Positions 11,571-22,011 are shown, numbered from the stretch's first letter. The stretch: 64,000 nucleotides of DNA from Vibrio bathopelagicus (GCF_014879975.1 NZ_CP062500.1:3038001-3102000); one strand, 5' to 3'. Notes: a model not told the origin generated them from the letters alone. Numbers and translations are program-made.

Positions 11571-12311
11571 ATGATCACCCACAAATTTGAACATCCTCTA
11601 AATGAGAAAACACGCATCTACTTAAGAGTCGAATCACTCTTGAGGCAGCTACACTTGTCTTCTACATTTTCCGATGCTCAACAGTATCAACTCTTTTTCC
11701 GTTCCATCTTTGATCTGATTGAAATCTTCGAACAGATCCAACTCAAGAGCGAACTGGCGAAAGACATTGAGAAGCAGCGTGTAACCTACAAAAGTTGGTT
11801 AGATGTTGAAGGTGTCGATCAAGAGATGCTGACATCATTGCTTACCGACATTGGTAACATCTATCGTGATCTGATGCAGGCAGAGCGTTTTGGGCAATCC
11901 CTAAAAGAAGACCGCTTCCTGAGTGCGATTCGTCAACGCTTCAATCTTCCAGGTGGCTCATGCTGCTTTGATTTACCCGCACTGCATTATTGGCTGCACC
12001 TGCCACTCGATAAAAAAATGAGAGATGCCAAATCATGGATGGATAGCCTACAGCCCCTCTATGAAGCGTTAACACTGTGGTTAAAGCTCACCAGAGAGAC
12101 TGGTCACTTTAAAGAGCAAATTGCTCGTGCTGGCTTCTTCCAGAGCGATGCTGATGAAGCAAATATCCTTCGCCTTTCTATTCCAATGCAATACGGCGCC
12201 TACCCGATGATCTCAGGTCATAAGAACCGTTTTGCCGTTAAGTTCATGAGTTTTGAAACCGGCCAAGCCTGTACTCAAGATATCGAATTTGAATTGGCTA
12301 TCTGCACCTAA
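11571..12311 (+). CDS. zapD: Cell division protein ZapD (FtsZ bundling factor)
   Basis: ZapD binds the FtsZ C-terminal tail and cross-links protofilaments in the Z-ring. The 246 residues start [20 protein letters not shown], and the FEHPLNEK motif is diagnostic. A start at 11556 would add five residues; the ATG at 11571, behind AATGAAGG, fits family length better. The gene is downstream of coaE and upstream of yacG as in E. coli. Confidence 0.95.
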   Translation: MITHKFEHPLNEKTRIYLRVESLLRQLHLSSTFSDAQQYQLFFRSIFDLIEIFEQIQLKSELAKDIEKQRVTYKSWLDVEGVDQEMLTSLLTDIGNIYRDLMQAERFGQSLKEDRFLSAIRQRFNLPGGSCCFDLPALHYWLHLPLDKKMRDAKSWMDSLQPLYEALTLWLKLTRETGHFKEQIARAGFFQSDADEANILRLSIPMQYGAYPMISGHKNRFAVKFMSFETGQACTQDIEFELAICT

Positions 12312-12391
12312 TTAATTTCCTTTTATAGTTTGGCTTGAGTCCTCACTCGAGCCTAAACTCACTATTATTACCCCTCAAATTAAGAATCACT

Positions 12392-12589
12392 ATGTCGAAG
12401 AAAATCACCATCGTTAAATGCCCTCAATGTAATGCCGACGTTGAATGGGGCGAGCAAAGCCCACATCGCCCGTTTTGCAGCAAGCAATGTCAGATGATTG
12501 ATTTCGGTGAATGGGCAGACGAAGAGAACAGCATCGCTGGCGCACCTGACATGTCAGATAGCGATGGTTGGTCGGAAGACCCGCACTAG
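12392..12589 (+). CDS. yacG: Zinc-binding DNA gyrase inhibitor
   Basis: YacG is a small zinc protein that binds GyrB in E. coli. The 65-residue product has the four zinc-ligand cysteines in CPQC and CSKQC, followed by the acidic tail of the family. The ATG at 12392 ([11 protein letters not shown]) is the family start. It is last in the pilA-yacG run and a terminator follows. Confidence 0.95.
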   Translation: MSKKITIVKCPQCNADVEWGEQSPHRPFCSKQCQMIDFGEWADEENSIAGAPDMSDSDGWSEDPH

Positions 12590-12602
12590 CGAGTAAATTT
12601 TG

Positions 12603-12635
12603 AAGGATTGGCGTTTTACGGCAATCCTTTTTTAT
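12603..12635 (+). terminator. Intrinsic terminator after yacG
   Basis: The stem AAGGATTG...CAATCCTT is followed by TTTTATTA, 14 bp after the yacG stop. Confidence 0.8.
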
Positions 12636-12639
12636 TACC

Positions 12640-12985
12640 TATAACACGGCGCTACTAGAGATTCCCTACTCCTTCCTTCGTCAGTCTAGGGAATGACGGT
12701 TTGTCCCTACGGGATTCTATTAGCCACAGCCTTCCTACTGGACCTCTACCTCAATAAGTCTTCATCATCCAATGCCAGATTCCGGTTACCCATTCGTCAT
12801 TCTCAAGAGTGAGGAACGAACGAGTTGGGAATCTAATGACTTCGAACTAAATCATATACCTAGCTCTGGAACAGATTTCCGACGGTATGCTCACGCATGA
12901 CACTCTTCTCTATTCTCGATATCCGCCCCAAGAGCGAGAAACGAGCGAGTAGGAGATCTCTTATCTGCGATAACTCTAAATCTCA
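12640..12985. repeat. Degenerate intergenic repeats
   Basis: This 450-bp gap between yacG and rplS has no credible gene. It holds related copies of a short element: GAGATTCCCTACTCCTTC near 12658, and the inverted relatives GAACGAACGAGTTGGGAATC near 12815 and GAAACGAGCGAGTAGGAGAT near 12938. The arms can pair, so the region resembles a decayed miniature inverted-repeat or hairpin element of the sort found in Vibrio intergenic DNA. No terminal duplications were identified. Confidence 0.5.
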
Positions 12986-12990
12986 GGCAC

Positions 12991-13020
12991 AAAAAAGCGG
13001 AGCCAAATGGCTCCGCTTTT
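12991..13020 (-). terminator. Intrinsic terminator of the rpsP-rplS operon
   Basis: The perfect 8-bp stem GCGGAGCC-AAAT-GGCTCCGC is followed, in minus-strand reading, by six T residues. It lies 20 bp after the rplS stop. Confidence 0.92.
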
Positions 13021-13041
13021 ATCGATAGAATGCAAAAAGAA

Positions 13042-13395
13042 TTACTTCTTAGTAAGCTTCTCTTTAATACGAGCTGACTTACCAGAACGCTCACGTAGGT
13101 AGTACAACTTGGCACGACGTACTGCACCACGGCGTTTAACTTCGATGCTATCAACCATTGGAGAGTGAGTTTGGAACGCACGCTCTACACCTTCACCGTT
13201 CGAAATCTTACGAACTGTGAATGCAGAGTGAAGACCACGGTTACGAATAGCGATTACAACGCCTTCGAAAGCCTGTAGACGCTCACGGTCACCTTCTTTT
13301 ACCTTAACCTTAACTACAACAGTGTCACCTGGTGCGAATTTAGGAAGGTCTGATTTTAGTTGCTCTTCTTCAAGAGCCTTGATGATGTTGCTCAT
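13042..13395 (-). CDS. rplS: 50S ribosomal protein L19
   Basis: L19 is located at the 30S-50S interface. The 117 residues begin [20 protein letters not shown] and contain the family signature around [19 protein letters not shown]. It is the last gene of the operon rpsP-rimM-trmD-rplS and is followed by a strong terminator. Confidence 0.98.
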
Positions 13396-13454
13396 TTGTA
13401 TAAATTCCTAGAATAAACTGATACTAAATTTAATAGGTTACTGCTTGCTTTTCG

Positions 13455-14195
13455 TTAAGAGCGTTGCTCTTTAATGAATTCAGCCAGTAATTGTTCCTGT
13501 TCGTCAGTCAGAGCTAGGTTTTCCAGGAGTTCTGGTCTTCTTAGCCAAGTTCGGCCCAACGATTGTTTTAATCGCCAGCGACGAATGTCCTTATGGTTTC
13601 CAGACTTGAGTACCGAGGGCACATCTTTATCGTCTAGCACCTCAGGGCGCGTATAATGGGGACAATCTAGCAAACCATTTGCAAAAGAATCTTCTTCTGC
13701 TGATGCGAAATCTCCAAGTACACCCGGAACAAACCGAGAGACTGAATCAATCAACGTCATGGCTGGCAGTTCGCCACCCGTCATCACAAAATCTCCAATC
13801 GACCATTCTTCGTCGACTTCAGATTGAATGATGCGCTCATCTACCCCTTCATAGCGACCACAAATAAGAAGCAAGTTCTCGTTTGTTGCCAGCTCTTCAA
13901 CACCTTGTTGGTCGAGTTTACGACCTTGAGGTGAAAGGTAGATAACCTTCGTCTTTCCCGGTGCTGCCTGTTTGGCTGTTTGGATAGCGTCGCGCAAAGG
14001 CTGAACCATCATTAACATGCCAGGACCACCACCGTAAGGTCTGTCATCAACAGTGCGATGTTTATCATGAGTGAAATCACGAGGATTCCATGTCTCAATA
14101 GATAAAAGACCTTTTTTAACCGCTTGACCTGTTACTCCGAAATCAGTAACAGAACGGAACATTTCAGGAAACAGGCTAATTACGCCAACCCACAT
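13455..14195 (-). CDS. trmD: tRNA (guanine-N1-)-methyltransferase
   Basis: TrmD methylates G37 of tRNAs with G36 to prevent frameshifting. The 246-residue SPOUT enzyme shows its trefoil-knot AdoMet site in [13 protein letters not shown] and [18 protein letters not shown]. The start [13 protein letters not shown] matches the family. It is located between rimM and rplS as in E. coli. Confidence 0.98.
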   Translation of the reverse strand: MWVGVISLFPEMFRSVTDFGVTGQAVKKGLLSIETWNPRDFTHDKHRTVDDRPYGGGPGMLMMVQPLRDAIQTAKQAAPGKTKVIYLSPQGRKLDQQGVEELATNENLLLICGRYEGVDERIIQSEVDEEWSIGDFVMTGGELPAMTLIDSVSRFVPGVLGDFASAEEDSFANGLLDCPHYTRPEVLDDKDVPSVLKSGNHKDIRRWRLKQSLGRTWLRRPELLENLALTDEQEQLLAEFIKEQRS

Positions 14196-14221
14196 GTGTT
14201 CTCTCGCTCTGTAATTTGGAG

Positions 14222-14776
14222 TTAGAATCCAGGATCCCAGTCAACTTCGATCCGGCGAGCTTCGCGATCAACTTTCTTGATCACTTGCTCTTCAAGGTAC
14301 GGGATTAACCGTTCCTTTTGGCCAAAAGCATCTTTAAGATTTGCTTTGATTACTAGAACATCGTTCGAGCCAGTTTCTAATAGGTCAGTGACCTCACCAA
14401 GGTTGTAACCTTTAGTGGTAAAAACTTGCATACCGAACAATTCGCGCCAGTAGAATTCATCTTCTGACAATTCTGGTAATGAAGCAGGGTCAATAGCAAT
14501 TTCAAAGTTGGTCATCAGTTGCGCGTCTTCACGTACATCTAATCCCGCTAGCTTACATACATAGCCTTGGCCATGACGTTTCCAGCTTTCAACTTTATAC
14601 TCAACCCACTCGCCCTTTAGCTTTAAATACCAAGGACTGTAATCAAATATGCTTTCAGCATTGTCTGTGTAGGAGAACACTTTAAGCCAGCCACGAATAC
14701 CATAGGTAGACCCAAGTTTACCCATAACAATTCTTTCGTTTTGCTCGCTCATCGTTTCTTTACCCTTCATCGACAT
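14222..14776 (-). CDS. rimM: Ribosome maturation factor
   Basis: RimM binds S19 and assists 30S head maturation. The 184-residue reading has the RimM domain ([22 protein letters not shown]) and a C-terminal PRC-barrel ([23 protein letters not shown]). The first ATG gives [17 protein letters not shown], the length I recall for Vibrio RimM. An internal ATG at 14752, preceded by AAGGGT, is an equally good initiation site and would give 176 residues. The gene lies 26 bp after rpsP. Confidence 0.96.
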   Translation of the reverse strand: MSMKGKETMSEQNERIVMGKLGSTYGIRGWLKVFSYTDNAESIFDYSPWYLKLKGEWVEYKVESWKRHGQGYVCKLAGLDVREDAQLMTNFEIAIDPASLPELSEDEFYWRELFGMQVFTTKGYNLGEVTDLLETGSNDVLVIKANLKDAFGQKERLIPYLEEQVIKKVDREARRIEVDWDPGF

Positions 14777-14802
14777 AAGCTATTTCTCTTTTTAAAAAAG
14801 AA

Positions 14803-15051
14803 TTAAGCCGCTTTTTGAGCGTCTTTAACTAGCTTAGCTACGCGGTCAGATAGAGATGCGCCTTGACCAACCCAGTGGTTAACACGATCTAGGTCTAGAC
14901 GTAGACCTTCTTCTTGACCTTGAGCAGTAGGGTTAAAGAAACCTACTTTCTCGATGAAACGGCCAGTTACAGAGTTACGGCTATCCGCAACTACGATTTG
15001 ATAAAATGGGCGCTTCTTTGCACCGTGACGTGCCAAACGAATGGTTACCAT
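14803..15051 (-). CDS. rpsP: 30S ribosomal protein S16
   Basis: S16 is needed for 30S assembly. The 82 residues begin [25 protein letters not shown], the universal S16 signature. It is the first gene of its operon, behind a GAGGACGAC ribosome site and a leader with two hairpins. Confidence 0.98.
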   Translation of the reverse strand: MVTIRLARHGAKKRPFYQIVVADSRNSVTGRFIEKVGFFNPTAQGQEEGLRLDLDRVNHWVGQGASLSDRVAKLVKDAQKAA

Positions 15052-15085
15052 GTCGTCCTCTTTGCTTTCTTAATAAAATAATTAA

Positions 15086-15172
15086 CCCCAAGTATAAGTA
15101 AATAGCTTGGGGTCTCGTGCCAAATTAAAGCCCCGGAATTTTACTCTTATTCCGGTGCAATGCAAGGGCTTT
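15086..15172 (-). promoter_or_regulatory. Structured leader between ffh and rpsP
   Basis: Two hairpins lie in the 212-bp ffh-rpsP gap. One is CCCCAAG...CTTGGGG (15086-15112), followed in minus reading by an AT-rich tract. The other is a nested stem with outer arms AAAGCCC...GGGCTTT and inner arms CGGAAT...ATTCCG (15127-15172). They could be the ffh terminator, an rpsP leader, or both. The sequence alone does not decide. Confidence 0.45.
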
Positions 15173-15263
15173 AGCTATTTTTTCACCAACATAGCCACCG
15201 TACACTTTCTGTGACACGGCTAACACTATGAAAAGTAACGTAGCTAAAGCTTACATTTGTAGA

Positions 15264-16658
15264 TTATCGGCCAAACGGGTTAAAACCACCACCCATTCCG
15301 CCCATACCTCCACCGCCGCCCATCATGCCCTGCATGTTGCGCATCATGCCTTTCATTCCACCCTTCTGCATTTTCTTCATCATCTTCTGCATTTGAGTGA
15401 ACTGTTTCAGCATACGGTTTACATCTTGTACTTGAGTACCAGAACCTGCAGCAATACGCTTCTTGCGTGAGCCTTTGATTAGGTCAGGACGCTGGCGCTC
15501 TTTCATTGTCATAGAGTTGATGATCGCTTCCATTTGCTTGAACATCTTGTCATCAACTTTATCTTTTACGTTGTCAGGTAGCTGAGACATGCCTGGAAGC
15601 TTATCCATCATGCCCATCATGCCGCCCATGTTCTGCATCTGTCCTAGCTGTTCACGGAAGTCTTCAAGGTCAAAGCCTTTCTTCTCTTTGAACTTCTTAG
15701 CCAGTTTCTCTGCTTTCTCGGTATCAACGTTTTTCTGTAGGTCTTCAATAAGAGACAGTACGTCGCCCATACCAAGGATACGAGAAGCAACACGATCTGG
15801 GTGGAACGGTTCTAGTGCGTCAGTTTTTTCACCAACACCTAAGAATTTAATCGGTTTACCAGTGATGTGACGAACAGACAGTGCAGCACCGCCACGCGCA
15901 TCACCATCCACTTTCGTTAAGATAACACCGGTAAGTGGTAGCGTATCGCCAAAGGCTTTTGCAGTATTCGCAGCATCTTGACCTGTCATTGCATCAACAA
16001 CGAACAGTGTCTCTACTGGGTTAATTGCAGTATGAAGCTCTTTGATCTCGCCCATCATCTCTTCATCGATAGCCAAACGACCGGCAGTATCGACAATTAG
16101 TACGTCGTAGAATTTCTTCTTCGCGTGGTCGATTGCGGCGTTTGCAATATCAAGAGGCTTTTGGTCAGCTGAAGATGGGAAGAAGTCGACACCAACATCG
16201 CTTGCTAAGGTTTCAAGCTGTTTGATCGCTGCTGGACGGTAAACGTCGGCAGACACAACCAAAACTTTCTTCTTGTCACGCTCAGTCAGGAGCTTAGATA
16301 GCTTACCTACCGATGTGGTTTTACCCGCACCTTGTAGACCCGCCATTAAGATGACTGCTGGCGGTTGTGCTGCTAGGTCAAGAGCCTCGTTAGACTCCCC
16401 CATAACAGCTTCAAGTTCAGCTTGAACGATCTTAATGAACTCTTGGCCAGGTGTTAGAGATTTAGATACCTCAACACCAACAGCGCCTTCTTTTACGCGC
16501 TTAACAAAATCACGGACAACTGGCAGTGCAACGTCGGCTTCAAATAGCGCCATACGTACTTCACGCAGCGTCTCTTTAATATTGTCTTCGGTCAGGCGAC
16601 CTTTACCGCTGATATTCTTCAGCGTTTTGGATAGACGATCCGTTAAATTATCAAACAT
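15264..16658 (-). CDS. ffh: Signal recognition particle GTPase
   Basis: Ffh binds 4.5S RNA and signal sequences and targets ribosome-nascent chains to FtsY. The 464-residue protein starts MFDNLTDRLSKTLKNISGKG as in E. coli. The NG domain has the P-loop GLQGAGKTTS (about 104-113), DTAGR and TKVDGDARGG. The Met-rich M domain (GGMKGMMRNMQGMMGGGG) ends the protein. A start six codons upstream (16676) is possible but has no counterpart in E. coli. Confidence 0.97.
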   Translation of the reverse strand: MFDNLTDRLSKTLKNISGKGRLTEDNIKETLREVRMALFEADVALPVVRDFVKRVKEGAVGVEVSKSLTPGQEFIKIVQAELEAVMGESNEALDLAAQPPAVILMAGLQGAGKTTSVGKLSKLLTERDKKKVLVVSADVYRPAAIKQLETLASDVGVDFFPSSADQKPLDIANAAIDHAKKKFYDVLIVDTAGRLAIDEEMMGEIKELHTAINPVETLFVVDAMTGQDAANTAKAFGDTLPLTGVILTKVDGDARGGAALSVRHITGKPIKFLGVGEKTDALEPFHPDRVASRILGMGDVLSLIEDLQKNVDTEKAEKLAKKFKEKKGFDLEDFREQLGQMQNMGGMMGMMDKLPGMSQLPDNVKDKVDDKMFKQMEAIINSMTMKERQRPDLIKGSRKKRIAAGSGTQVQDVNRMLKQFTQMQKMMKKMQKGGMKGMMRNMQGMMGGGGGMGGMGGGFNPFGR

Positions 16659-16849
16659 AGTTTTCTCTTCGCTCAATCCTGCGACTATTACTGTGAGTAT
16701 ACATTAGCGTGGATTAGAGTCATACCCGTTGTAGAGCGTTAATCATCCACGCTTGTGATGTGAGACATTGTTCCCTTGGAATTGAGTGAGGTTCACCATA
16801 GCCCCAAAGAGCGATGCGAGGTATAATTCATCAATTAGTAATCATTTAA

Positions 16850-17653
16850 ATGGATACCATGGACAGTCTTATTGCGATCGCAGCAGCCTTTCTTTATACA
16901 ATGGCGATTTCCACGATCATTCCAGGTCTCGTGCACCAAACAGGAATCCGTGTAAAAACGGTGTTTATCAGCGCATTACTTGCTTTAGCTTTCCATGCTT
17001 GGTTGCTTGGCGATTTAATCTTTAATGCCAGTGGCCAAAACCTCAGTATCTTGAACGTTGCTTCATTGATCAGTTTGATCATCTCTTTGGTCATGAGCGG
17101 TGCTATGCTCAAAACCCGATTGTGGTTCATCTTGCCCGTCGTTTATAGCTTCGCTGCACTTAACTTGATGGCTGCTACTTTTCTTTCAAGCACCTTCATC
17201 AAACATCTAGAGAATGACCCAAAACTGCTTGTGCACATCTCTTTGGCGCTCTTCTCATACGCGACACTAACTATCGGCGCGCTATACGCTCTGCAACTCG
17301 CGTGGCTCGATCACAAACTTAAAAAGAAAAAAGCGTTAGTAATAAACCCTAATCTACCTCCATTAATGATGGTGGAAAGACAACTTTTCAAGATCATTCT
17401 TATCGGTAATGGTTTATTAACCGGCACCTTGCTGACTGGCCTTATCTTCGTACAAGATATGTTTGCTCAAGGAAAGGCGCACAAAGCCGTATTGTCTTTT
17501 ATTGCTTGGGTTATCTACTCCATCCTTCTTTGGGGTCATTATCAAAAAGGTTGGCGTGGACAGAAAGTCACTTGGTTCGCCCTTGCTGGCGCCAGCATGC
17601 TCACATTAGCCTACTTCGGTAGCCGCTTCGTTCAGGAAATAATCCTGAATTAG
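16850..17653 (+). CDS. ypjD: YpjD-like inner-membrane protein of the cytochrome c assembly (CcsA/CcmC) superfamily
   Basis: This 267-residue polytopic membrane protein has about eight hydrophobic segments, conserved His residues (VHISLALFSYATLTIGALYALQ and WGHYQKGWRGQKVTW), and matches E. coli YpjD, which also lies next to ffh. The superfamily handles haem during cytochrome c maturation, but YpjD itself has no firmly established role. It is divergent from ffh across about 190 bp and has its own terminator. The start could also be the second ATG three codons in. Confidence 0.85.
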   Translation: MDTMDSLIAIAAAFLYTMAISTIIPGLVHQTGIRVKTVFISALLALAFHAWLLGDLIFNASGQNLSILNVASLISLIISLVMSGAMLKTRLWFILPVVYSFAALNLMAATFLSSTFIKHLENDPKLLVHISLALFSYATLTIGALYALQLAWLDHKLKKKKALVINPNLPPLMMVERQLFKIILIGNGLLTGTLLTGLIFVQDMFAQGKAHKAVLSFIAWVIYSILLWGHYQKGWRGQKVTWFALAGASMLTLAYFGSRFVQEIILN

Positions 17654-17663
17654 TCTGTAAAAT

Positions 17664-17692
17664 AAAGGCAAGGTCTCACACACCTTGCCTTT
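17664..17692 (+). terminator. Intrinsic terminator after ypjD
   Basis: The 11-bp inverted repeat AAAGGCAAGGT...ACCTTGCCTTT starts 10 bp after the ypjD stop, with a short AT-rich tail. Confidence 0.75.
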
Positions 17693-17780
17693 AAAATATT
17701 GAGTCCATTAGATTCAATTGACATCTCGACCATGTTCGGTCATAAATTAATCAAGATACAAAAATAGGAAAAGAATAGTT

Positions 17781-19052
17781 TTGGACGACATATCAACGGG
17801 TATCTTATTTGCGCTACTCGCGTGTCTCATAGTAATTTCTGGTTATTTCTCTGGCTCTGAAACGGGCATGATGTCCCTGAACCGCTACCGTTTAAAGCAC
17901 TTAGCCAGTACGGGCCATAAAGGTGCCAAACGCGTAGAAAAACTTCTGAGTCGCCCAGACAGATTGATCGGCCTCATTCTCATCGGCAACAATCTCGTCA
18001 ACATTCTTGCATCTGCGATCGCTACGATTCTTGGTATGCGTATCTATGGGGATATCGGCGTTGCAATCGCAACCGGAGCCCTGACCCTAGTGATCCTCGT
18101 ATTTGCTGAGGTAACCCCAAAAACCATCGCCTCACTTTTCCCAGAACGAGTGTCTTACGCCAGCAGTATTCTATTAATGATACTGATGAAGGTGCTGTCA
18201 CCACTGGTTATCTTGGTTAACTTTATTACTAACGGCTTCATCCGTATCTTAGGTGTCAAAGCCAGCCATGATGCGACCGACCATTTGAGTTCCGAAGAGC
18301 TTAGGACCGTAGTAAATGAAGCCGGAACCCTGATACCTCAGCGTCACCAAGATATGTTGGTGTCTATTCTAGATTTAGAGCACGTCACCGTGAATGACAT
18401 CATGGTGCCACGTAATGAGATCACCGGTATCGACATCAATGATGACTGGAAATCGATCGTTCGTCAGCTCACTCACTCTCCTCATGGTCGTATCGTGCTA
18501 TACCGCGATCAAATAGATGAAGTGGTTGGTATGCTGAGGCTACGGGAAGCTTATCGCTTAATGCTTGAAAAGAACGAATTCAATAAAGAGACATTGCTGC
18601 GTGCAGCCGATGAGATCTACTTTATTCCTGAAGCGACACCACTCAACATTCAACTGCTTAAATTCCAACGCAACAAACAGCGCATTGGTTTGATTGTCGA
18701 TGAGTATGGCGATATCAACGGCTTGGTTACGTTGGAAGATATTCTAGAAGAGATCGTGGGTGAATTTACGACTTCTATTGCACCTAGTTTATCTGAAGAG
18801 ATCACTCCGCAAAGTGATGGTAGTTTCTTAATTGAAGGTAGTGCCAATATCCGAGATATCAACAAAGGCTTGCAGTGGGCACTCCCTACTGACGGTCCAA
18901 GAACACTCAATGGCCTGATATTAGAACATCTAGAAGATATCCCAGAAAGTCACCTCAGTGTTCAGGTTGCCAGTCATCCGATGGAAATTGTTGAACTCGA
19001 AGAAAACCGCATCAAGCTAGTACGCGTGTTTCCACAGGTAGCTAACGGGTAA
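17781..19052 (+). CDS. yfjD: CNNM/CorB-family membrane protein with CBS domains (YfjD)
   Basis: The family (CorB/CNNM, UPF0053) is linked to magnesium and cobalt resistance or efflux in the inner membrane. The 423 residues comprise an N-terminal DUF21 domain with SGSETGMMSLNRYRLKHLA, two CBS domains (from about 190, IMVPRNEITGIDIND, and about 260-330, GLIVDEYGDINGLVTLEDILEEIVGEF) and a C-terminal CorC_HlyC domain. Similarity to E. coli YfjD is strong throughout. The start is TTG at 17781, behind AGGAAAAG. It follows ypjD, as in many gammaproteobacteria. Confidence 0.93.
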   Translation: MDDISTGILFALLACLIVISGYFSGSETGMMSLNRYRLKHLASTGHKGAKRVEKLLSRPDRLIGLILIGNNLVNILASAIATILGMRIYGDIGVAIATGALTLVILVFAEVTPKTIASLFPERVSYASSILLMILMKVLSPLVILVNFITNGFIRILGVKASHDATDHLSSEELRTVVNEAGTLIPQRHQDMLVSILDLEHVTVNDIMVPRNEITGIDINDDWKSIVRQLTHSPHGRIVLYRDQIDEVVGMLRLREAYRLMLEKNEFNKETLLRAADEIYFIPEATPLNIQLLKFQRNKQRIGLIVDEYGDINGLVTLEDILEEIVGEFTTSIAPSLSEEITPQSDGSFLIEGSANIRDINKGLQWALPTDGPRTLNGLILEHLEDIPESHLSVQVASHPMEIVELEENRIKLVRVFPQVANG

Positions 19053-19071
19053 TCGCTACTCGATGAAAAAC

Positions 19072-19102
19072 AAAAGGCCCGGTTCATTGAACCGGGCCTT
19101 TT
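19072..19102. terminator. Bidirectional terminator between yfjD and luxS
   Basis: The long perfect stem AAGGCCCGGTTCA/TGAACCGGGCCTT is flanked by A-run and T-run. It can end both yfjD (plus) and luxS (minus) transcripts. Confidence 0.93.
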
Positions 19103-19139
19103 AGTATCTAACTCACCCTATCTAGGGTGTTACCAATAA

Positions 19140-19658
19140 CTAGTCGATTTTAAGCTCTTGAAGCATCGACTCTGGCAGTGCCAGTTCATCATTTTTGTTT
19201 ACAGAGATACCAGCAGCGATGATCGCATTGGCGATATCTTTCGCTTCATCCAAAGAGTGCATTGCAGCAGTACCACATTGGTATTCGTTCAACTCAGGGA
19301 TCTTATTCTGGTTCTCAACTTTCAGTACATCTTGCATAGCCGCTAACCAAGCGTCTGCTACTTGCTGCTCTGAAGGCGTACCAATCAAGCTCATGTAGAA
19401 ACCAGTGCGGCAACCCATCGGTGAAATATCAATGATCTCCACGTCTGAACCATTCAGTTGAGCTCGCATGAATCCAGCGTATAGATGCTCTAAAGTATGG
19501 ATACCTTTTTCAGATAGGATATCTTTGTTTGGTGCAGTAAAACGCAGGTCAAATACCGTGATGGTATCCCCTTTTGGGGTTTGCATTGTTTTCGCAACAC
19601 GAACTGCAGGGGCGTTCATGCGTGTATGATCAACAGTAAAACTATCTAATAAAGGCAT
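19140..19658 (-). CDS. luxS: S-ribosylhomocysteine lyase (AI-2 synthase)
   Basis: LuxS cleaves S-ribosylhomocysteine to homocysteine and DPD, the autoinducer-2 precursor used in Vibrio quorum sensing. The 172 residues match the family length. The metal-binding HTLEH motif (about residues 54-58) and the catalytic Cys in [10 protein letters not shown] (about 83) are present. It lies beside the lysozyme-like lipoprotein gene and gshA. Confidence 0.98.
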   Translation of the reverse strand: MPLLDSFTVDHTRMNAPAVRVAKTMQTPKGDTITVFDLRFTAPNKDILSEKGIHTLEHLYAGFMRAQLNGSDVEIIDISPMGCRTGFYMSLIGTPSEQQVADAWLAAMQDVLKVENQNKIPELNEYQCGTAAMHSLDEAKDIANAIIAAGISVNKNDELALPESMLQELKID

Positions 19659-19682
19659 TGCTATTCTCCATGACGGTTGGCT

Positions 19683-20336
19683 TTAGAAAAACCAACTTCG
19701 ATTGTCTTCTAGTTCTTTGCGGCACTGTTTAAGTTGCCAGCCATAATCTTTTGCTTGCTGTTCGACTTTGCGGGCCACCTTAATCAAAGATGGCTTGCTG
19801 TTATACGATTTACGCTTAAAACCACCACGACCTTCATGATAAGCCAGGTATTGGTTATACGGATCCCAAAGTGAAACCCCTAACTGACGACGCGTCTCGC
19901 TGGTGTACCAGCCAATAAACATCAGTGCATCGTCAAAGTTGGTTCTTGAACCACCATTGTTGGTTGCCTTCTGGAAATCTTCCCAGGCAGGATCTTGGGC
20001 TTGTGCATAACCGTAAGCGCTGCTCACACGGCCCCACGGAATGAAGCCCAGAATGTAATCTTTTGGTGGGCGCGCATCATGACGATAGCTACTCTCTTGT
20101 TTAACAAAAGCCATCGCTACGTTGATCGGCGTTCCCCACTCTTCTTGCATATCTAACGCATCTTCGTACCACGAAGGGTGCTCTCTAAAGATACTGCAGA
20201 TGTTACTTTGTTCTTTAGGCGGTGGCGTTGCACAACCAACCAACAGGCTAGAGACAACACCAACAGTCACTAAGGGTAGCCATTTTCCACTTACACGAGT
20301 GGACAGGCCTAATAAGGCTTGCTTCCTTTCCACCAA
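19683..20336 (-). CDS. Lysozyme-like (SLT-type) lipoprotein
   Basis: This 217-residue protein has an N-terminal signal segment and lipobox (LLVGC, cysteine near 35), so it is predicted to be a lipoprotein. The rest resembles a soluble lytic transglycosylase: VKQESSY supplies the catalytic Glu and YGYAQAQDPAW and YHEGRGGF are typical of the fold. Related Vibrio proteins are annotated as transglycosylase SLT domain lipoproteins. It starts 7 bp after the gshA stop, and luxS follows 25 bp downstream. Confidence 0.8.
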   Translation of the reverse strand: MVERKQALLGLSTRVSGKWLPLVTVGVVSSLLVGCATPPPKEQSNICSIFREHPSWYEDALDMQEEWGTPINVAMAFVKQESSYRHDARPPKDYILGFIPWGRVSSAYGYAQAQDPAWEDFQKATNNGGSRTNFDDALMFIGWYTSETRRQLGVSLWDPYNQYLAYHEGRGGFKRKSYNSKPSLIKVARKVEQQAKDYGWQLKQCRKELEDNRSWFF

Positions 20337-20343
20337 AGTCTCG

Positions 20344-21912
20344 CTATGCTTTTAAATACGAAAAATAATCCGTTAAGAAGCTGTCAAAATCTTGCATGCT
20401 TGCTTCTTCACTTTGTTGTTGAGCGATCATTGAGCGCTGAACTTCCGCTTCCATCAACTCAGCTGAGTAAACCTTATATTGATGCGCTTTGTGTTGTTGA
20501 GCGTAGGTTTTTCCTAACGCGCAACCAACTTTTCCTAAGCCACCTAATCTTTTAGTCTCTTCAAGTAACTGACCAGAAATGGTTAATTCTGGGTTATCGA
20601 TCCAAGCTTCAAGCGTATCGCACGTTTCTTGGTATGCACGACCACCTTGCTCCGCATCCATCAACTCAGCGATAACACGAAGATCTTTGAATACGCGTTT
20701 AGCCCAATCTTGCAGAGACAGTCTCTCGCCATCACAACCAATCTTGAGTTCTAAACCAACCTGACGACCTTCTAAGATCACCTTGTTCCAGTTATCACGC
20801 CAGCATTCAAGTTCGCAGTTATCCATCTCAGCCGAGTCGGTTAACACACTCCAAGTTAGGAATAAATCTAAGAAGCGAACTTGTTGCTCATTGATACCAA
20901 TTGAGCTGAATGGGTTTACATCTAAAGAACGAACCTCGATGTACTCAACACCAGCACGAGCCAGTGCTTCTGATGGCTTCTCACCACTTTTAGCAACACG
21001 CTTAGGACGAATTGGTGCATAAAGCTCGTTCTCGATTTGAAGAACATTGCTATTCAATTGACGGTATTCACCATCAACTTTAGTACCGATTTCGGCGAAT
21101 TCTTCTGATGGTGTTCGGATCGCTTGATTCAAACCTTCAAGGTATTGGTCTAGGCTGTTGAAACCAATCTTCAATACGCTTTGAGCACTGTTGGTGTAGC
21201 CAAGATCGCTCAGGCGCAGTGCCGTTGCTTTTGGTAAGTACAGTGTCTCTCCAATCTTTTCAAAAGGTAGCTTTGTCTCTCTGCCTTTGATGAAAGAAGG
21301 ACATAGTGCAGGTGAAGCACCGAAGAAATAAGGAATTAACCAACCAAAACGGTAGTAATTACGAATCAAACCAAAGTAAGCATCGGACTTAGAGTCACAA
21401 CGCGCTTCTTCGGTTTGCTCTCCAAACAGGCTATCCCAAAAACTATCAGGGAAAGAGAAATTGAAGTGAACACCTGAAATAATCTGCATCAGGCTACCGT
21501 AGCGACGCTTTAGGCCTTCACGATATAGAGTCTTCATCTTGCCGTTGTTAGAGGTGCCGTATTGCGCTAGCTGAATGTAATCTTCACTGCCTACATAACA
21601 AGGCATAGAAAGCGGCCACATCTTTTCGCCATCTAACTTGGTTTGTGTGAAATGGTGGATATCAGACAACTGATTCAAAAGCGTCGGAACGTCGTTAGAA
21701 ACAGGCGTAATAAACTCCAGTAACGACTCAGAAAAATCGGTCGTTACCCATCCGTTCATCAACGCAGATCCCAAAGCCTTTGGGTGCGGCCCAGTCGCAA
21801 GATGCCCATCTTCCGTGTAGCGTAACGTTTCCCTTTCAACACCACGACCAAATTGAGAGAAGGTCTTAGGGTTGGTTGCAACTTGCTTTAGTCGCGCAGC
21901 AAAATCAGTCAA
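20344..21912 (-). CDS. gshA: Glutamate-cysteine ligase
   Basis: GshA makes gamma-glutamylcysteine, the first step of glutathione synthesis. The 522 residues fit the proteobacterial class (518 in E. coli). Family features are [11 protein letters not shown] near the N-terminus, [11 protein letters not shown] and [12 protein letters not shown]. The start [20 protein letters not shown] agrees with Vibrio orthologues. Confidence 0.97.
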   Translation of the reverse strand: MTDFAARLKQVATNPKTFSQFGRGVERETLRYTEDGHLATGPHPKALGSALMNGWVTTDFSESLLEFITPVSNDVPTLLNQLSDIHHFTQTKLDGEKMWPLSMPCYVGSEDYIQLAQYGTSNNGKMKTLYREGLKRRYGSLMQIISGVHFNFSFPDSFWDSLFGEQTEEARCDSKSDAYFGLIRNYYRFGWLIPYFFGASPALCPSFIKGRETKLPFEKIGETLYLPKATALRLSDLGYTNSAQSVLKIGFNSLDQYLEGLNQAIRTPSEEFAEIGTKVDGEYRQLNSNVLQIENELYAPIRPKRVAKSGEKPSEALARAGVEYIEVRSLDVNPFSSIGINEQQVRFLDLFLTWSVLTDSAEMDNCELECWRDNWNKVILEGRQVGLELKIGCDGERLSLQDWAKRVFKDLRVIAELMDAEQGGRAYQETCDTLEAWIDNPELTISGQLLEETKRLGGLGKVGCALGKTYAQQHKAHQYKVYSAELMEAEVQRSMIAQQQSEEASMQDFDSFLTDYFSYLKA

Positions 21913-22011
21913 AATTCAGTTCACTTATCTTATATCGTTCTGATTAGAACTATCATAAATTAGGTCGGAGGAGAAAAATAGAGTCTTTTCCCTCCCCCTT
22001 TAATGTGTACT

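Noticed and set aside
15228..15470. A His-rich 80-codon plus-strand reading
   Set aside because: It is the antisense of the Met-rich C-terminus of Ffh (CAT repeats from ATG codons).
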